From an uncultured Clostridia bacterium (lineage in GTDB: Bacteria > Bacillota > Clostridia > TANB77 > CAG-508), in assembly GCA_934121925.1 (NCBI GenBank), contig CAKOVK010000009.1, forward strand, positions 1 to 56,524: a stretch of DNA of 56,524 nt, read 5' to 3'. Every line of letters begins with the position of its first letter. Position 1 is the first letter of the stretch. Positions 33,239 through 42,347 of the stretch are shown piece after piece. Made by a program: the position numbers and the translations under genes. The notes under the pieces were generated by a model. It did no database searches. It was not told the origin of the DNA and saw only the letters and a list, made by a program, of their open reading frames with translations.

Positions 33239-34619
33239 TTTCTACCTCCTGTTTATTACTTATCAATTTAACACTTATTTGTGTTAATGTTAAATTGTAC
33301 AAGTACATTGTTATAATTCCCCACACTAAAGTCATTCCAAGGCTAGATATATTTGCAATACTATTAAAAGTGAATATTATAGCTACTAAATAAACTGGTA
33401 TTAATGCTAATGCAAATTTTGCAGTTACTACTTTTATAAAATTCAAGCTGTCCTCTTTAAATGCCTTATATATATAGATATAACTTAATATAACAGATAT
33501 TACTATTCCCACTATTCCTTCTAATGTTATTTTTATATTTGTATATCTTAAGGCTAATAGTAGAAAAGCTATATATCCAATTTCTAGAATTATTGCTAAT
33601 ATTCCTTTTAATTTGAATTTTACTATAAATAATATACTTGTTATAACAAATATTGCAATTACTATAACTAATACTGTTTTATTATTAATTAAATCTAAGT
33701 TATTATTTAGTACATAGTCTTCCTCAGTATATGTTATTGGCAATATTCCATTATTTAAAATAATTGACATTTGTTTTGCAGTATTCACATGTTCTTGCAA
33801 GCTACTTGTATCACTGCTTGTTCCCATTGGAATATTTAAAACTCCATTTGATAATGTATCACCAAAATATGTAGAGTTATAGGTCTCTCCATTTAGTTTA
33901 AGATCAACTTTCTTTGTTTCTGTTGAGTCTTTTGTTTCTCCTTCTTCATTTGTTGTTTGTACAGTTGTTTGAACATATACTTTACTTATTTCTTCTAGTT
34001 TTTTCTTTCCTTCTTTATCTAAGTTTACTTGTAAATAAACCGTTGTCCCTGTATCAGCTTGTCCATATACAACATTTGTAGATTTTACTCTAGAGCTATC
34101 TATTAAAACTTCTTTAGTTTCACTGTCTGCTAGTTCGAATGTTCCTTCTTTTGTTAAATTTTCTATTATATTATTTGTATTATCATTTTCTGTCATTTGA
34201 ATTTGTATATTACCATTAGTTAAATCTTGTTTTATTGTATATTGTTCTACTCCTAAGTTTACTAATCTATTAATAATTATATCTTTAGCTTTTTTATAAT
34301 TTTGTTCTGTTAATTTATCATCTGAATTTGCTTTATTTTCGATTATTGTATACCCATTTTCTTCTGTATAATCTATACCTTCTTGCTTTTCTGTAATTTC
34401 ATTTCCGTCCTTATCGTAGATCTTAGTTTCTTTTACAGAAGTATCAACTTTTAGTTCTACTACCCTACTATCTGTAAATTCCATTCCTAATATATATTCT
34501 GGAACAACTTCTCTTACTTTATAGTCTTTTAATTTATATATTCCAAAAAAAGATGCAACACTTATTATTGCTACTAATAGTATTATCGAAATAATTGTAA
34601 TTGTTTTATATGCTTTCAC
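33225..34619 (-). CDS. secD: SecD-like protein-export subunit (divergent)
   Basis: A 464-residue protein with an N-terminal helix, a long extracytoplasmic domain (about 30-310) containing the SecD P1 pattern (AKDIIINRLVNLGVEQYTIKQDL and IQIQMTEND) and five or six C-terminal membrane helices (from ILFIVKFKLKGILAI). It is shorter in the membrane part than typical SecD. The start is GTG at 34619 after AGGAGGAAT. It is followed by the overlapping secF-like gene and preceded by an HD gene 11 bases away. Confidence 0.75.
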   Translation of the reverse strand: MKAYKTITIISIILLVAIISVASFFGIYKLKDYKVREVVPEYILGMEFTDSRVVELKVDTSVKETKIYDKDGNEITEKQEGIDYTEENGYTIIENKANSDDKLTEQNYKKAKDIIINRLVNLGVEQYTIKQDLTNGNIQIQMTENDNTNNIIENLTKEGTFELADSETKEVLIDSSRVKSTNVVYGQADTGTTVYLQVNLDKEGKKKLEEISKVYVQTTVQTTNEEGETKDSTETKKVDLKLNGETYNSTYFGDTLSNGVLNIPMGTSSDTSSLQEHVNTAKQMSIILNNGILPITYTEEDYVLNNNLDLINNKTVLVIVIAIFVITSILFIVKFKLKGILAIILEIGYIAFLLLALRYTNIKITLEGIVGIVISVILSYIYIYKAFKEDSLNFIKVVTAKFALALIPVYLVAIIFTFNSIANISSLGMTLVWGIITMYLYNLTLTQISVKLISNKQEVENAKK

Positions 34620-34630
34620 TTTAATTCCTC

Positions 34631-35290
34631 CTATAATAATTTTGTATCATTTATAATTAGTTCAAACCATATTTGTAGATATTTTGCTGCATATTTGCTC
34701 ATCATCGTTCTATCCATAAATATTTCAAAATAATCTAATACTGGGCAAATGTGATTATCAATTGTCAAGCTTAAAATTACTTTCTTTTCTTTGTTATTTA
34801 TCGATAAATCCGCATCAGTAACTGCATAATTTACTCTATCATGTATATCAAATGTTGCCATATTTTTATTTACTACTCTATCTCTATGCACATCAGACTT
34901 GTCTGCAAGTATTAACGCTGCTGATATGTCACTAACTGCCGTGCCAGTTTGTTCATCATGATTTCCTATTGCAGACATAATTTCAGTTCTATCTTTTATA
35001 TCCATTCCCATTTCTTTTAAAATGTTGTATGCAAGTATTGCTCCTGTATGGGCATGGTCTACTCTATTTATGGCATTTCCTATATCGTGAAGATAACCAG
35101 CTATTTTTGCAAGTTCTACTCTATGTTTATCGTATCCAAGTGTTTCTAATATTTTTCCTGCTCTATTTGAAACTATACTCACATGTCTTATTGAATGTTC
35201 TGTATAACCTAAAGCATCTAATTGTTTTTGTGCTCCTACTACTAATTCTTGAACTTCTGGATTTTTCTTTATATCTTCTAATGTTAACAT
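34631..35290 (-). CDS. HD-domain phosphohydrolase
   Basis: The 219-residue protein has the HD metal-binding set: H(35) in EHSIRHVSIV, the HD pair in AGYLHDIGNAI near 68, H in VDHAHTGA, and D in ILADKSDVHRDRV near 128. It is a single-domain metal-dependent phosphohydrolase of unknown substrate. GGAGGCGAG precedes the ATG. It lies directly upstream of secD, an arrangement common in Clostridia, but no functional link is established. Confidence 0.85.
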   Translation of the reverse strand: MLTLEDIKKNPEVQELVVGAQKQLDALGYTEHSIRHVSIVSNRAGKILETLGYDKHRVELAKIAGYLHDIGNAINRVDHAHTGAILAYNILKEMGMDIKDRTEIMSAIGNHDEQTGTAVSDISAALILADKSDVHRDRVVNKNMATFDIHDRVNYAVTDADLSINNKEKKVILSLTIDNHICPVLDYFEIFMDRTMMSKYAAKYLQIWFELIINDTKLL

Positions 35291-35402
35291 TAACTCGCCT
35301 CCATCTTTTTTAATTTATTTAATTTTATATTAAACCTGCAAAAATATCAACTGTTTTTTGATAAATTGTGAACGAATGGGGACAGACCCATTTTGTTCCA
35401 AT

Positions 35403-35792
35403 TTATCTTTTATTTATTCCTATTATTCCTCCTATTGCCCCTGCTAGTATACTTCCAACAATCATTATTATTGAATATAAGCTCATAGAAAAATCTCTTT
35501 CCACTATACTTGATAGTAAATATATAAAAACAATATATATTAATCCTATTAATGCTCCATTTACTATCCCATTTTTCTTTATTTTAGTCATACTTAAACT
35601 GCTTCCTATTAGTATACTTACTGCTGTTATAATAATTATTACAGTAGGTATTGCAGTTTCGGGTACTCCTGTACTACTTAGTATTATTGCAAATATCATA
35701 AGTGCAACTATAGTAATTATTATTGATACTAAGCTTCCTTTTGCTATTATCTTTATGTTATTTTTCTCTTGATTATCTGCTAAATTCATCAT
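35403..35792 (-). CDS. TIGR04086 family membrane protein
   Basis: A 129-residue protein with four membrane helices and Gly-rich helix ends (SILAGAIGGIIGINKR), matching the TIGR04086 group that sits near yajC/secDF in many Clostridia. The function is unknown. AGAGGTG precedes the ATG. Downstream at 35373 a small hairpin AATGGG-GACAGA-CCCATT lies between this gene and the HD gene. Confidence 0.7.
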   Translation of the reverse strand: MMNLADNQEKNNIKIIAKGSLVSIIITIVALMIFAIILSSTGVPETAIPTVIIIITAVSILIGSSLSMTKIKKNGIVNGALIGLIYIVFIYLLSSIVERDFSMSLYSIIMIVGSILAGAIGGIIGINKR

Positions 35793-35883
35793 AAAAAATC
35801 ACCTCTTATAAATTTATTCAATATTTTTTATTCTATTCAATAACAAATAAGAAAATTGATTTTTTAACTCTCTATTTATTGCA

Positions 35884-35922
35884 AAAAAGAAAGAAAAATT
35901 ATTTTTTTCTTTCCTTCCTTTT
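35884..35922 (-). terminator. Terminator after valS
   Basis: On the minus strand AAGGAAAGAAAAAAAT pairs with ATTTTTCTTTCTTT, followed by TTTTGC. Confidence 0.7.
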
Positions 35923-35948
35923 TCAAGCACTATTTACATATAATAAAG

Positions 35949-38591
35949 TTATTTTAGTCCCGCAATTCTTTCTTCTATTGTTTTTATCATCTCATTGAAT
36001 TTCTCTTGTTTTGCTTTTTCTTCTTCTAATTTTGTTGCTGGTGCTTTTGCAACAAATCCTGGATTTGAAAGCATTTTATCTGTTTTTTCTTTTTCTGCTA
36101 ATACTTTTGCTTTTTCTTTTTCTAATCTTTCTATTTCCTCTTTTATATCTACCAAATCTTCAAATGGAATAAATAGTTCCAAATTAGAAGAAACAATACT
36201 TATTGCATTTTGTGGTATATTTTCTTTGTTTTCTCTAATTTCTATCTCTTCTCCAAATCCTAATTTCTTTAGGAATTTTTCTGAATCTTTTATAATATCT
36301 GCATATTTTTTAGTTACAAATATTAATTTGGATTTTTTAGATGGATGTACATTCATTTTAGCTCTTGCATTTCTTATTCCTGTAATTACCTCTTTTAGTT
36401 CTTCTATAGCTTGTTCTTCATCTTTAAATTCTAAATCTTTTGAATATTCTGGATATATTGATATCATTATGCTTTCATCATTATTATATAATTCTTTATA
36501 AATTTTTTCTGTAACAAATGGCATAAATGGATGTAGTAATTTTAAAGAATCACCTAATACTTTATTTAATACATATTGTGCTGTTTTCCTTGTTTTGTTT
36601 TCTTTGTTGTATAATCTTGTTTTTGCAATTTCTATATACCAATCACAAAACTCATTCCAAATAAATGTGTATATTTTGTCTAATGCCACACCCAAATCAT
36701 AATTGTCCATATTTACTTTTACTTCTGCTATTAATGTATTTAATTTAGATAAAATCCATTTATCTTCTATACATAACTCTATTTTTTCATTGTTTCTATC
36801 ATAATCTTCTAAATTCATAAGAACAAATTTAGCTGCGTTCCATACTTTATTTGCGAAGTTACTTGCTGACTCTAACTTCTCTGGCATAAATCTCATATCA
36901 TTTCCAGCAGAAGTTCCAGATATTAAAGAAAATCTTAATGCATCTGCTGAATAGTTATCTATTATTTCTAATGGATCAATTCCATTACCTAAACTTTTAG
37001 ACATTTTTCTTCCTTGGCTATCTCTTACAATACCATGTATAAAAACATCTTTAAATGGTACTTTGCCTGTTTGTTCTAAACTTGAAAACATCATTCTTAC
37101 AACCCAGAAGAATATAATATCATAACCTGTTACTAATGTATTTGTTGGGAAAAATGTTTTGAAATCTTCTGTTTCTTCTGGCCAACCTAATGTTGAAAAT
37201 GGCCATAAAGCACTACTAAACCATGTATCTAATGTATCTGGATCTTGTATTAATTTAGTACTTCCACATTTTTCACATTTTTCTGGTTTTTTTATTTCTA
37301 CATTGATATGCCCACATTCTTCACAATAGTATGCTGGTATTTGATGTCCCCACCATATTTGGCGTGAAATACACCAATCTTGTATGTTTTCTAACCAATT
37401 GAAATATGTTTTTTCAAATTTTTGTGGTACAAATCTAGTATCTCCATTTTTTACAGCTTCTATTGCAGGTTTTGCCATTTCTTTCATAGCAACAAACCAT
37501 TGGTCAGATATTTTTGGTTCTATTGTAGCTTTACATCTATCATGTTTTCCAACATTATGAGTATAGTCTTCTATTTTTACTAAATTTCCTAATTCTTTTA
37601 GTTTATTTACTATTGCCTCCCTTGCTTCAAGTAAATCCATTCCTTTATATTCTTCTAGTAAATCCCCCATCTTGAAGTTTTCATCAAAAACTTCTATTAT
37701 TTCTAGATTGTGTGACAAAGCTGCTTGATAGTCATTTGGATCATGTGCAGGTGTAATTTTAACACATCCTGTTCCAAAGTCCATTTCTACAAATTCATCT
37801 GCAATTATTGGAATTTCTTTATTCATAATAGGTAATATACATTTCTTACCTATTAGGTCTTTATATCTTTCATCATCTGGATGAACGGCAACAGCTGTAT
37901 CTCCAAGCATTGTTTCAGGTCTTGTTGTTGCAATTGTTAAATATTTATCTTCTCCTACAACCTTATATTTTATATGCCATAAATGTGTTGGTTCTTCTTC
38001 ATATTCTACTTCCGCATCAGAAATAGATGTATTACAGCATGGGCACCAGTTTATCATTCTTTTTCCTTTATATATATAACCTTTGTCATATAATTTTTTA
38101 AATACTGCTAAAACTGCTTTAGATAATCCTTCATCCATTGTAAATCTTGATCTACTCCAATCAGCTGAGCATCCTAATTTTTTTTGTTGTTTTACTATTG
38201 TTCCTCCATACTCTTCTGTCCATTGCCATGCTCTCTCTAAGAATTTTTCTCTTCCTAAATCATGCTTATCTATTCCCTCTTCTTTTAATTTCTCAATTAT
38301 TTTTACTTCTGTTGATATTGCTGCATGATCTGTTCCTGGAAGCCATAATGTATTAAAGCCTTGCATTCTTTTATATCTAATTAATATATCTTGCAAAGTA
38401 CCATCTAGTGCATGCCCCATATGAAGCTTACCAGTAACATTTGGAGGTGGCATCATTATACAATAGCTTTCCTTTGTTTTATCTCCGCTTGGTTTAAAAT
38501 AACCTTTTTCCTCCCAATTTTTATAAATCTCATCCTCAAATTCTTGTGGCTCATATTTGCCCTCTAGGTTGTGATTACATTTTTCGCACAT
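35949..38591 (-). CDS. valS: Valyl-tRNA synthetase
   Basis: ValS charges tRNA-Val with editing. The 880-residue class I enzyme has PPPNVTGKLHMGHAL (HIGH motif) near 48-62, the editing domain with TTRPETMLGDTAVAVHP near 220, KMSKS in GRKMSKSLGNGIDP near 524, the anticodon-binding domain and a C-terminal coiled-coil arm (about 815-880, EEIERLEKEKAKVLAEKEKT). The length is normal. AAGAAGGAGG precedes the ATG. Expression should be controlled by the valine T-box upstream. All CGG occurrences are out of phase. Confidence 0.97.
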   Translation of the reverse strand: MCEKCNHNLEGKYEPQEFEDEIYKNWEEKGYFKPSGDKTKESYCIMMPPPNVTGKLHMGHALDGTLQDILIRYKRMQGFNTLWLPGTDHAAISTEVKIIEKLKEEGIDKHDLGREKFLERAWQWTEEYGGTIVKQQKKLGCSADWSRSRFTMDEGLSKAVLAVFKKLYDKGYIYKGKRMINWCPCCNTSISDAEVEYEEEPTHLWHIKYKVVGEDKYLTIATTRPETMLGDTAVAVHPDDERYKDLIGKKCILPIMNKEIPIIADEFVEMDFGTGCVKITPAHDPNDYQAALSHNLEIIEVFDENFKMGDLLEEYKGMDLLEAREAIVNKLKELGNLVKIEDYTHNVGKHDRCKATIEPKISDQWFVAMKEMAKPAIEAVKNGDTRFVPQKFEKTYFNWLENIQDWCISRQIWWGHQIPAYYCEECGHINVEIKKPEKCEKCGSTKLIQDPDTLDTWFSSALWPFSTLGWPEETEDFKTFFPTNTLVTGYDIIFFWVVRMMFSSLEQTGKVPFKDVFIHGIVRDSQGRKMSKSLGNGIDPLEIIDNYSADALRFSLISGTSAGNDMRFMPEKLESASNFANKVWNAAKFVLMNLEDYDRNNEKIELCIEDKWILSKLNTLIAEVKVNMDNYDLGVALDKIYTFIWNEFCDWYIEIAKTRLYNKENKTRKTAQYVLNKVLGDSLKLLHPFMPFVTEKIYKELYNNDESIMISIYPEYSKDLEFKDEEQAIEELKEVITGIRNARAKMNVHPSKKSKLIFVTKKYADIIKDSEKFLKKLGFGEEIEIRENKENIPQNAISIVSSNLELFIPFEDLVDIKEEIERLEKEKAKVLAEKEKTDKMLSNPGFVAKAPATKLEEEKAKQEKFNEMIKTIEERIAGLK

Positions 38592-38656
38592 ATTTTTTTC
38601 CTCCTTCTTTGTGAAACTTTTAGGACGGACTTAAAAGTTTCCATTTTGATGATAAT

Positions 38657-38905
38657 AGTCAAAAAGGCTTGCCCTATAATATAGGGCAAGCCTTTGCTCA
38701 CGGTACCACCTAATTTATATAAAATAAATAATTTTATATGTCTCATTATCTTTAACGCAGATTTACGAATTACTTTACTATTATTTCAAGTAACCAACTC
38801 CAAAGCTACATTCAGATTTTCTTTCCTTTAGAAGCTCTCAGCCGGTGACTTCTACTCTCTTTTAAGGCAGTTTAAATCTTACTCCTCTTTCTCATAGTTT
38901 TTTAA
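38657..38905 (-). promoter_or_regulatory. T-box riboswitch, valine
   Basis: The minus strand shows a stem I region (GAGTAAGATTTAAACTG ... GAGAGTAG), a specifier context GAA-T-GTA-GC-TTTGGAG with GTA as the likely valine codon, and the antiterminator T-box AATTAGGTGGTACCGTGAGC (38717-38698). The terminator hairpin AAGGCTTGCCCTAT / ATAGGGCAAGCCTTTTT follows. Uncharged tRNA-Val would allow valS transcription. Confidence 0.92.
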
Positions 38906-39147
38906 TATGTTATTTATAATAACACAGTTATTATATAAAATCAACTGATTTTATGCATTTTTTTACACCAAATATTAATTTTAATATATAGCCAGAAAAG
39001 GGCTCCTTATTAGGAACCCCCTCTTCGAGGATACATGATTACTTTAAAGAATTATCATTCTTTTTTATTTTGTGGTATCCTTACACAAAATATAAATTGG
39101 TTTAAAATTACCAACTATCTATATTATTACATTTTTTTCCAAATTTG

Positions 39148-39333
39148 TCAAATATTACAGTATACTATTATACATCCGACAAAACTTATTATAAATCCTA
39201 CTATTTTTAATCCTAATGTAGCTTCATTTTGATCTCCAAAACTAAACATTTTTTTAGTTATTGGTCTAGCATCGTATATAAGTATTACTCCAAACATTGC
39301 AAGTATTGTTCCTATCAAAAAAATAATTTTCAT
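39148..39333 (-). CDS. Small two-helix membrane protein
   Basis: A 61-residue protein: helix 1 (IIFLIGTILAMFGVILIY), a short conserved-looking loop DARPITKKMFSFGDQNEATLGLK, and helix 2 (IVGFIISFVGCIIVYC). It is a common clostridial membrane protein of unknown function. ATG 39333 follows AAAAGGATG; an upstream start has no RBS. It follows holA by 17 bases on the same strand. A GGGTTCCT-AATA-AGGAGCCC hairpin with TTTT lies downstream (about 39000-39022) and probably ends the message. Confidence 0.65.
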   Translation of the reverse strand: MKIIFLIGTILAMFGVILIYDARPITKKMFSFGDQNEATLGLKIVGFIISFVGCIIVYCNI

Positions 39334-39350
39334 TGTTACACATCCTTTTA

Positions 39351-40352
39351 TTAGAAATAGGTACATAATATTGATTCTAATCCAACATTTATATCTATTA
39401 AGCCTATTTTATAATTCTTATCCAACTCTATCAATTCAGTTAATATATTTCTCAACTCATTTGTTTTAAAGTATTCTGCCTGTTTCTTATATTTAGATAC
39501 TAAAAAGGTTTGGTTTGGTTTTAATTTTAACGTTTCTAATACATCTTTTCTATATTCTAAAGCAAGCTTTGTTAAATATATTTTTTTGAAATGATTATAT
39601 AATGTTATTAATATTTTCTGTACTGGTTCTTTATTATATATCAATTCCTTTAATATTTCTAGAGCTTCTCTTATATTTCTTTTTCCTAAATTGTCTGTTA
39701 AGTCAAATATTACACTATCAAATTCCTTGGTTGCTAATTTTTCTATAGCCTCTTCAGTTATTTCTCCGCCTTTTCCTGCGTATTCAATAAGTTTTCTGAT
39801 TTCATTTATTAATACCTGCATATTAGTTCCACAGGTCTCTATAAATGTTTGCAAAGTTTTATCATCTATTTCTACTTCATACATATTACAAATATTTTTT
39901 ATTCTTTTTTTTATTTCTATTGGTTTTAATTTTTCAAAATTGCATACTTCTCCATTTTTCTCAATTTCTTTTAATAAATCATTTTTTGTTATATCTTCTT
40001 CAATAAATATAAGTACAATTGTTTCTTCTAGTTGTTTTGCATTTTCTTCTATATATTTTGCAATTTTATTTGATAAATCTGATTTTCCTTTTGGCATTCC
40101 TTTTTTATCTTTTTTAAATAGTCCTGCATTTTTTGCAATTATTAGTTTTTTGCTATATCCAAATGCTGGTGTTTCTATATCTGATATCAAATTATCTATG
40201 TTATTTTCATTTATTTGTATATAATTAATTCCTAATATTAGCTCTCCAAAACTCTTCTTTATTTTTTTTACTGCATTTTCTAAAAGATATGTTTCTTCTC
40301 CATAAAATAAATATATGCTATGTAATTTTTCTTGTTTATTTTCTATTGCAAT
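39351..40352 (-). CDS. holA: DNA polymerase III delta subunit HolA with a non-canonical start
   Basis: HolA loads the sliding clamp with the tau and delta' subunits. The frame shows HSIYLFYGEETYLLENAVKK at the N-terminus, LISDIETPAFGYSKKLIIAKNAGLF, and the C-terminal lid domain with FDLTDNLGKRNIREALEIL, normal for HolA at about 333 residues. The first in-frame ATG/GTG/TTG is at 40190, which would delete the first ATP-fold strand. Homology instead requires a start near 40352. The only candidates after AGGAG are ATT (40352) or ATA (40346), because the nearby ATG (40356) is in another frame and soon stops. An ATT start (as in infC) or a sequencing error is possible. Confidence 0.8.
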   Translation of the reverse strand: MAIENKQEKLHSIYLFYGEETYLLENAVKKIKKSFGELILGINYIQINENNIDNLISDIETPAFGYSKKLIIAKNAGLFKKDKKGMPKGKSDLSNKIAKYIEENAKQLEETIVLIFIEEDITKNDLLKEIEKNGEVCNFEKLKPIEIKKRIKNICNMYEVEIDDKTLQTFIETCGTNMQVLINEIRKLIEYAGKGGEITEEAIEKLATKEFDSVIFDLTDNLGKRNIREALEILKELIYNKEPVQKILITLYNHFKKIYLTKLALEYRKDVLETLKLKPNQTFLVSKYKKQAEYFKTNELRNILTELIELDKNYKIGLIDINVGLESILCTYF

Positions 40353-40363
40353 TCATCTCCTAT

Positions 40364-41296
40364 TTATAAAAAGTTTGCTATTATTATTGCTACTATTATA
40401 ATAAAATAAAATATTCCATTTATTAAATCTCTTACTTTTATTTTCCTATAAGTGTCATGAACAAATTCGTTTTCTCCTAGTTTAGCTAGTCCAAAAGCAA
40501 CTGCCATAATGTAATTATACTCTAATACATTAACCATATATAGTGGCTTGTCTTCTGCAATAACATTTTTTTCTAGATAATTTTTAAATCCTTCTGCTTG
40601 TTTTCTCATTTTTACGCCATAGGATGTCAACTTATCTTCTTTTATGCCTGTTGTTATATTAAGTAAAATCGAAAACAATAGTCCTACTAAAAAGAATTCT
40701 ATTAGTTCTAATTTAGTAGAAAATAAAGCTATTATAAATCCAAAAGCAAAAATTGTTATTAGGCTTATAGACATTTTATTAAATTTAAATAATTTCTTTT
40801 CTGCTTTTATGTCCGTAATTCCTCGTCTTCTTAATTCAAATTCTATATCATTTTTTATTGATGGAATTTTTAGTTCTAATTCGTTTATATATTTCTCATC
40901 ATTTTTTAATTTTTCTAAATATTCTTTTATTTTTACTTGCTTTGTCCCACTTCCGTTAAAAAAGAGTCTATATACAGACATTTCATGTCCTTTTAAATTT
41001 GTGGTGTCTGAATTTTCAGTTTTTATAAATATGTAATCGCGTTCTTTTCCCTCTCCTTCTGTTTCCATTCTTAAATGTCCTTTTTCTATAAGGGTAAGTA
41101 AATCTGCTAATATTATATTTAAGCTATCACATCTTTTATTCAATAAATATGCAGCTTCTGACGCAGAAATTTCTAACTTTTCTCTATAAATTTTATTATA
41201 ATCTATTTTATCCTTAGCATCCATATTGTATTTAACATAAATATATATTAAAAAAATTGTATAAATTATTGTTAGTATTGTAACAGATGTATACAT
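40364..41296 (-). CDS. DUF2207-like membrane protein (C-terminal type)
   Basis: A 310-residue protein with one N-terminal helix, a cytoplasmic winged-helix-like region with SASEAAYLLNKRCDSLNIILADLLTLIEKGHL (about 45-77), two central helices near 180-215, the KAEGFKNYLE-type segment (KQAEGFKNYLEKN) and a final helix. This matches the C-terminal half of DUF2207 proteins, without the usual extracytoplasmic domain. The role is unknown. AAGGAGG precedes the ATG. It lies between ruvC and holA. Confidence 0.7.
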   Translation of the reverse strand: MYTSVTILTIIYTIFLIYIYVKYNMDAKDKIDYNKIYREKLEISASEAAYLLNKRCDSLNIILADLLTLIEKGHLRMETEGEGKERDYIFIKTENSDTTNLKGHEMSVYRLFFNGSGTKQVKIKEYLEKLKNDEKYINELELKIPSIKNDIEFELRRRGITDIKAEKKLFKFNKMSISLITIFAFGFIIALFSTKLELIEFFLVGLLFSILLNITTGIKEDKLTSYGVKMRKQAEGFKNYLEKNVIAEDKPLYMVNVLEYNYIMAVAFGLAKLGENEFVHDTYRKIKVRDLINGIFYFIIIVAIIIANFL

Positions 41297-41336
41297 TTTA
41301 TCCTCCTTATGGTTCTGTGCTTTTTTCTAAACTTCT

Positions 41337-41822
41337 TTACAATTTTTCTGAAAATCTTGCGCTGTGTGCATGACATATTGCTGCTGCCATGCTATCTGTT
41401 GTGTCGTCTAACTTTGGTAGTTTTTCTACATTTAGTATTGCTTTTACCATTTTTTGTACTTGTATTTTATCTGCTCTACCATATCCTGCTACTGCTTGTT
41501 TTATTTGAAGTGGAGTATACTCGTATGTTGGTATTTGTTTTTGACATCCTACTACTAATACCACTCCTCTTGCTTGTGCTACATTTATAGCAGTTTTTAC
41601 ATTATTATTAAAAAATAATTCTTCTACTGATATTGCATCTGGTTTATACTCATCTATTATCATAGATAAATCATCATATATTTTTGTAAGTCTTAGCGGG
41701 AATGAAACTCCTGCTTTTGTTGTAACAGCTCCGCTATCTATTAATTTGAATTTATTCCCTTGATAATCTATTATACTATATCCAGTTATTGCAAATCCTG
41801 GATCAATTCCTAATATTCGCAT
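41337..41822 (-). CDS. ruvC: Holliday junction resolvase RuvC
   Basis: RuvC cleaves Holliday junctions. The 161-residue protein has the catalytic acidic residues in MRILGIDPGFAITGY (Asp7), AISVEELFF (Glu near 66), and the C-terminal DDTTDSMAAAICH (Asp near 139-142), and it has the family's GYGRADKIQVQKMV. The length is normal. The genes ruvA and ruvB are not adjacent. RBS is weak (CAGGGG). AGC-GGA reads normally. Confidence 0.95.
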   Translation of the reverse strand: MRILGIDPGFAITGYSIIDYQGNKFKLIDSGAVTTKAGVSFPLRLTKIYDDLSMIIDEYKPDAISVEELFFNNNVKTAINVAQARGVVLVVGCQKQIPTYEYTPLQIKQAVAGYGRADKIQVQKMVKAILNVEKLPKLDDTTDSMAAAICHAHSARFSEKL

Positions 41823-41867
41823 TTTTTACCCCTGTATTTCTTTGTTCTTATACCTTTATACTTTTTT

Positions 41868-42306
41868 CTAATATAAAAATAATTTTTCTATATATTCGAA
41901 TGCTTCATCTGAAATTGTTATATTTGATGTTTTTTCTCCTTCTTTTATTATTGCTGTTTTATCTTCGCATATAGCAACTGACACATTCTCATTAAATTCG
42001 ATCTCATATATTAGCACTTTCATACCTTTGTTCTCTTGTTTTAGTTTACTCCAGAGTTTCTTGATATTACTCGTTTTTACATTATTAAATAATTTTATAA
42101 GCTCATTTATTTCATCTTTATTATATATTTCTTTAGCTAAATTTAAGCCTCCATTATCAGAAAAATTTATTTCTCTGGAAATAAAATTATGTATTACAAT
42201 TTTATCTGTTGCCAAATTATATTTTATTGGTATTGGTATACTTAATATAGCAATAGTTACTATTAATACAAATGCTATTATTATTTTTTGTACTTTTTTG
42301 TTTCAT
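41868..42306 (-). CDS. Unknown single-helix protein; start needs a +1 shift in an A run
   Basis: The frame from 42215 encodes a 115-residue soluble protein (LATDKIVIHNFISREINF ... EYIEKLFLY) that I do not recognise. In the same frame upstream, codons spell a clear signal-anchor (QKIIIAFVLIVTIAILS), but that frame has no ATG, GTG or TTG. An ATG at 42306 with AGAAAGGAA upstream reads MKQK and would join the helix frame if one A of the A6 run (42299-42294) were skipped. This could be transcriptional slippage, a homopolymer error, or a rare start codon. It is the one apparent shift in the window not at CGG. Alternatively TTG 42215 is the start and the helix is chance. Confidence 0.45.
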
Positions 42307-42347
42307 TGAGGCTTTTTCCTTTCTGGGACGTATGTAATCCCTCCTAC

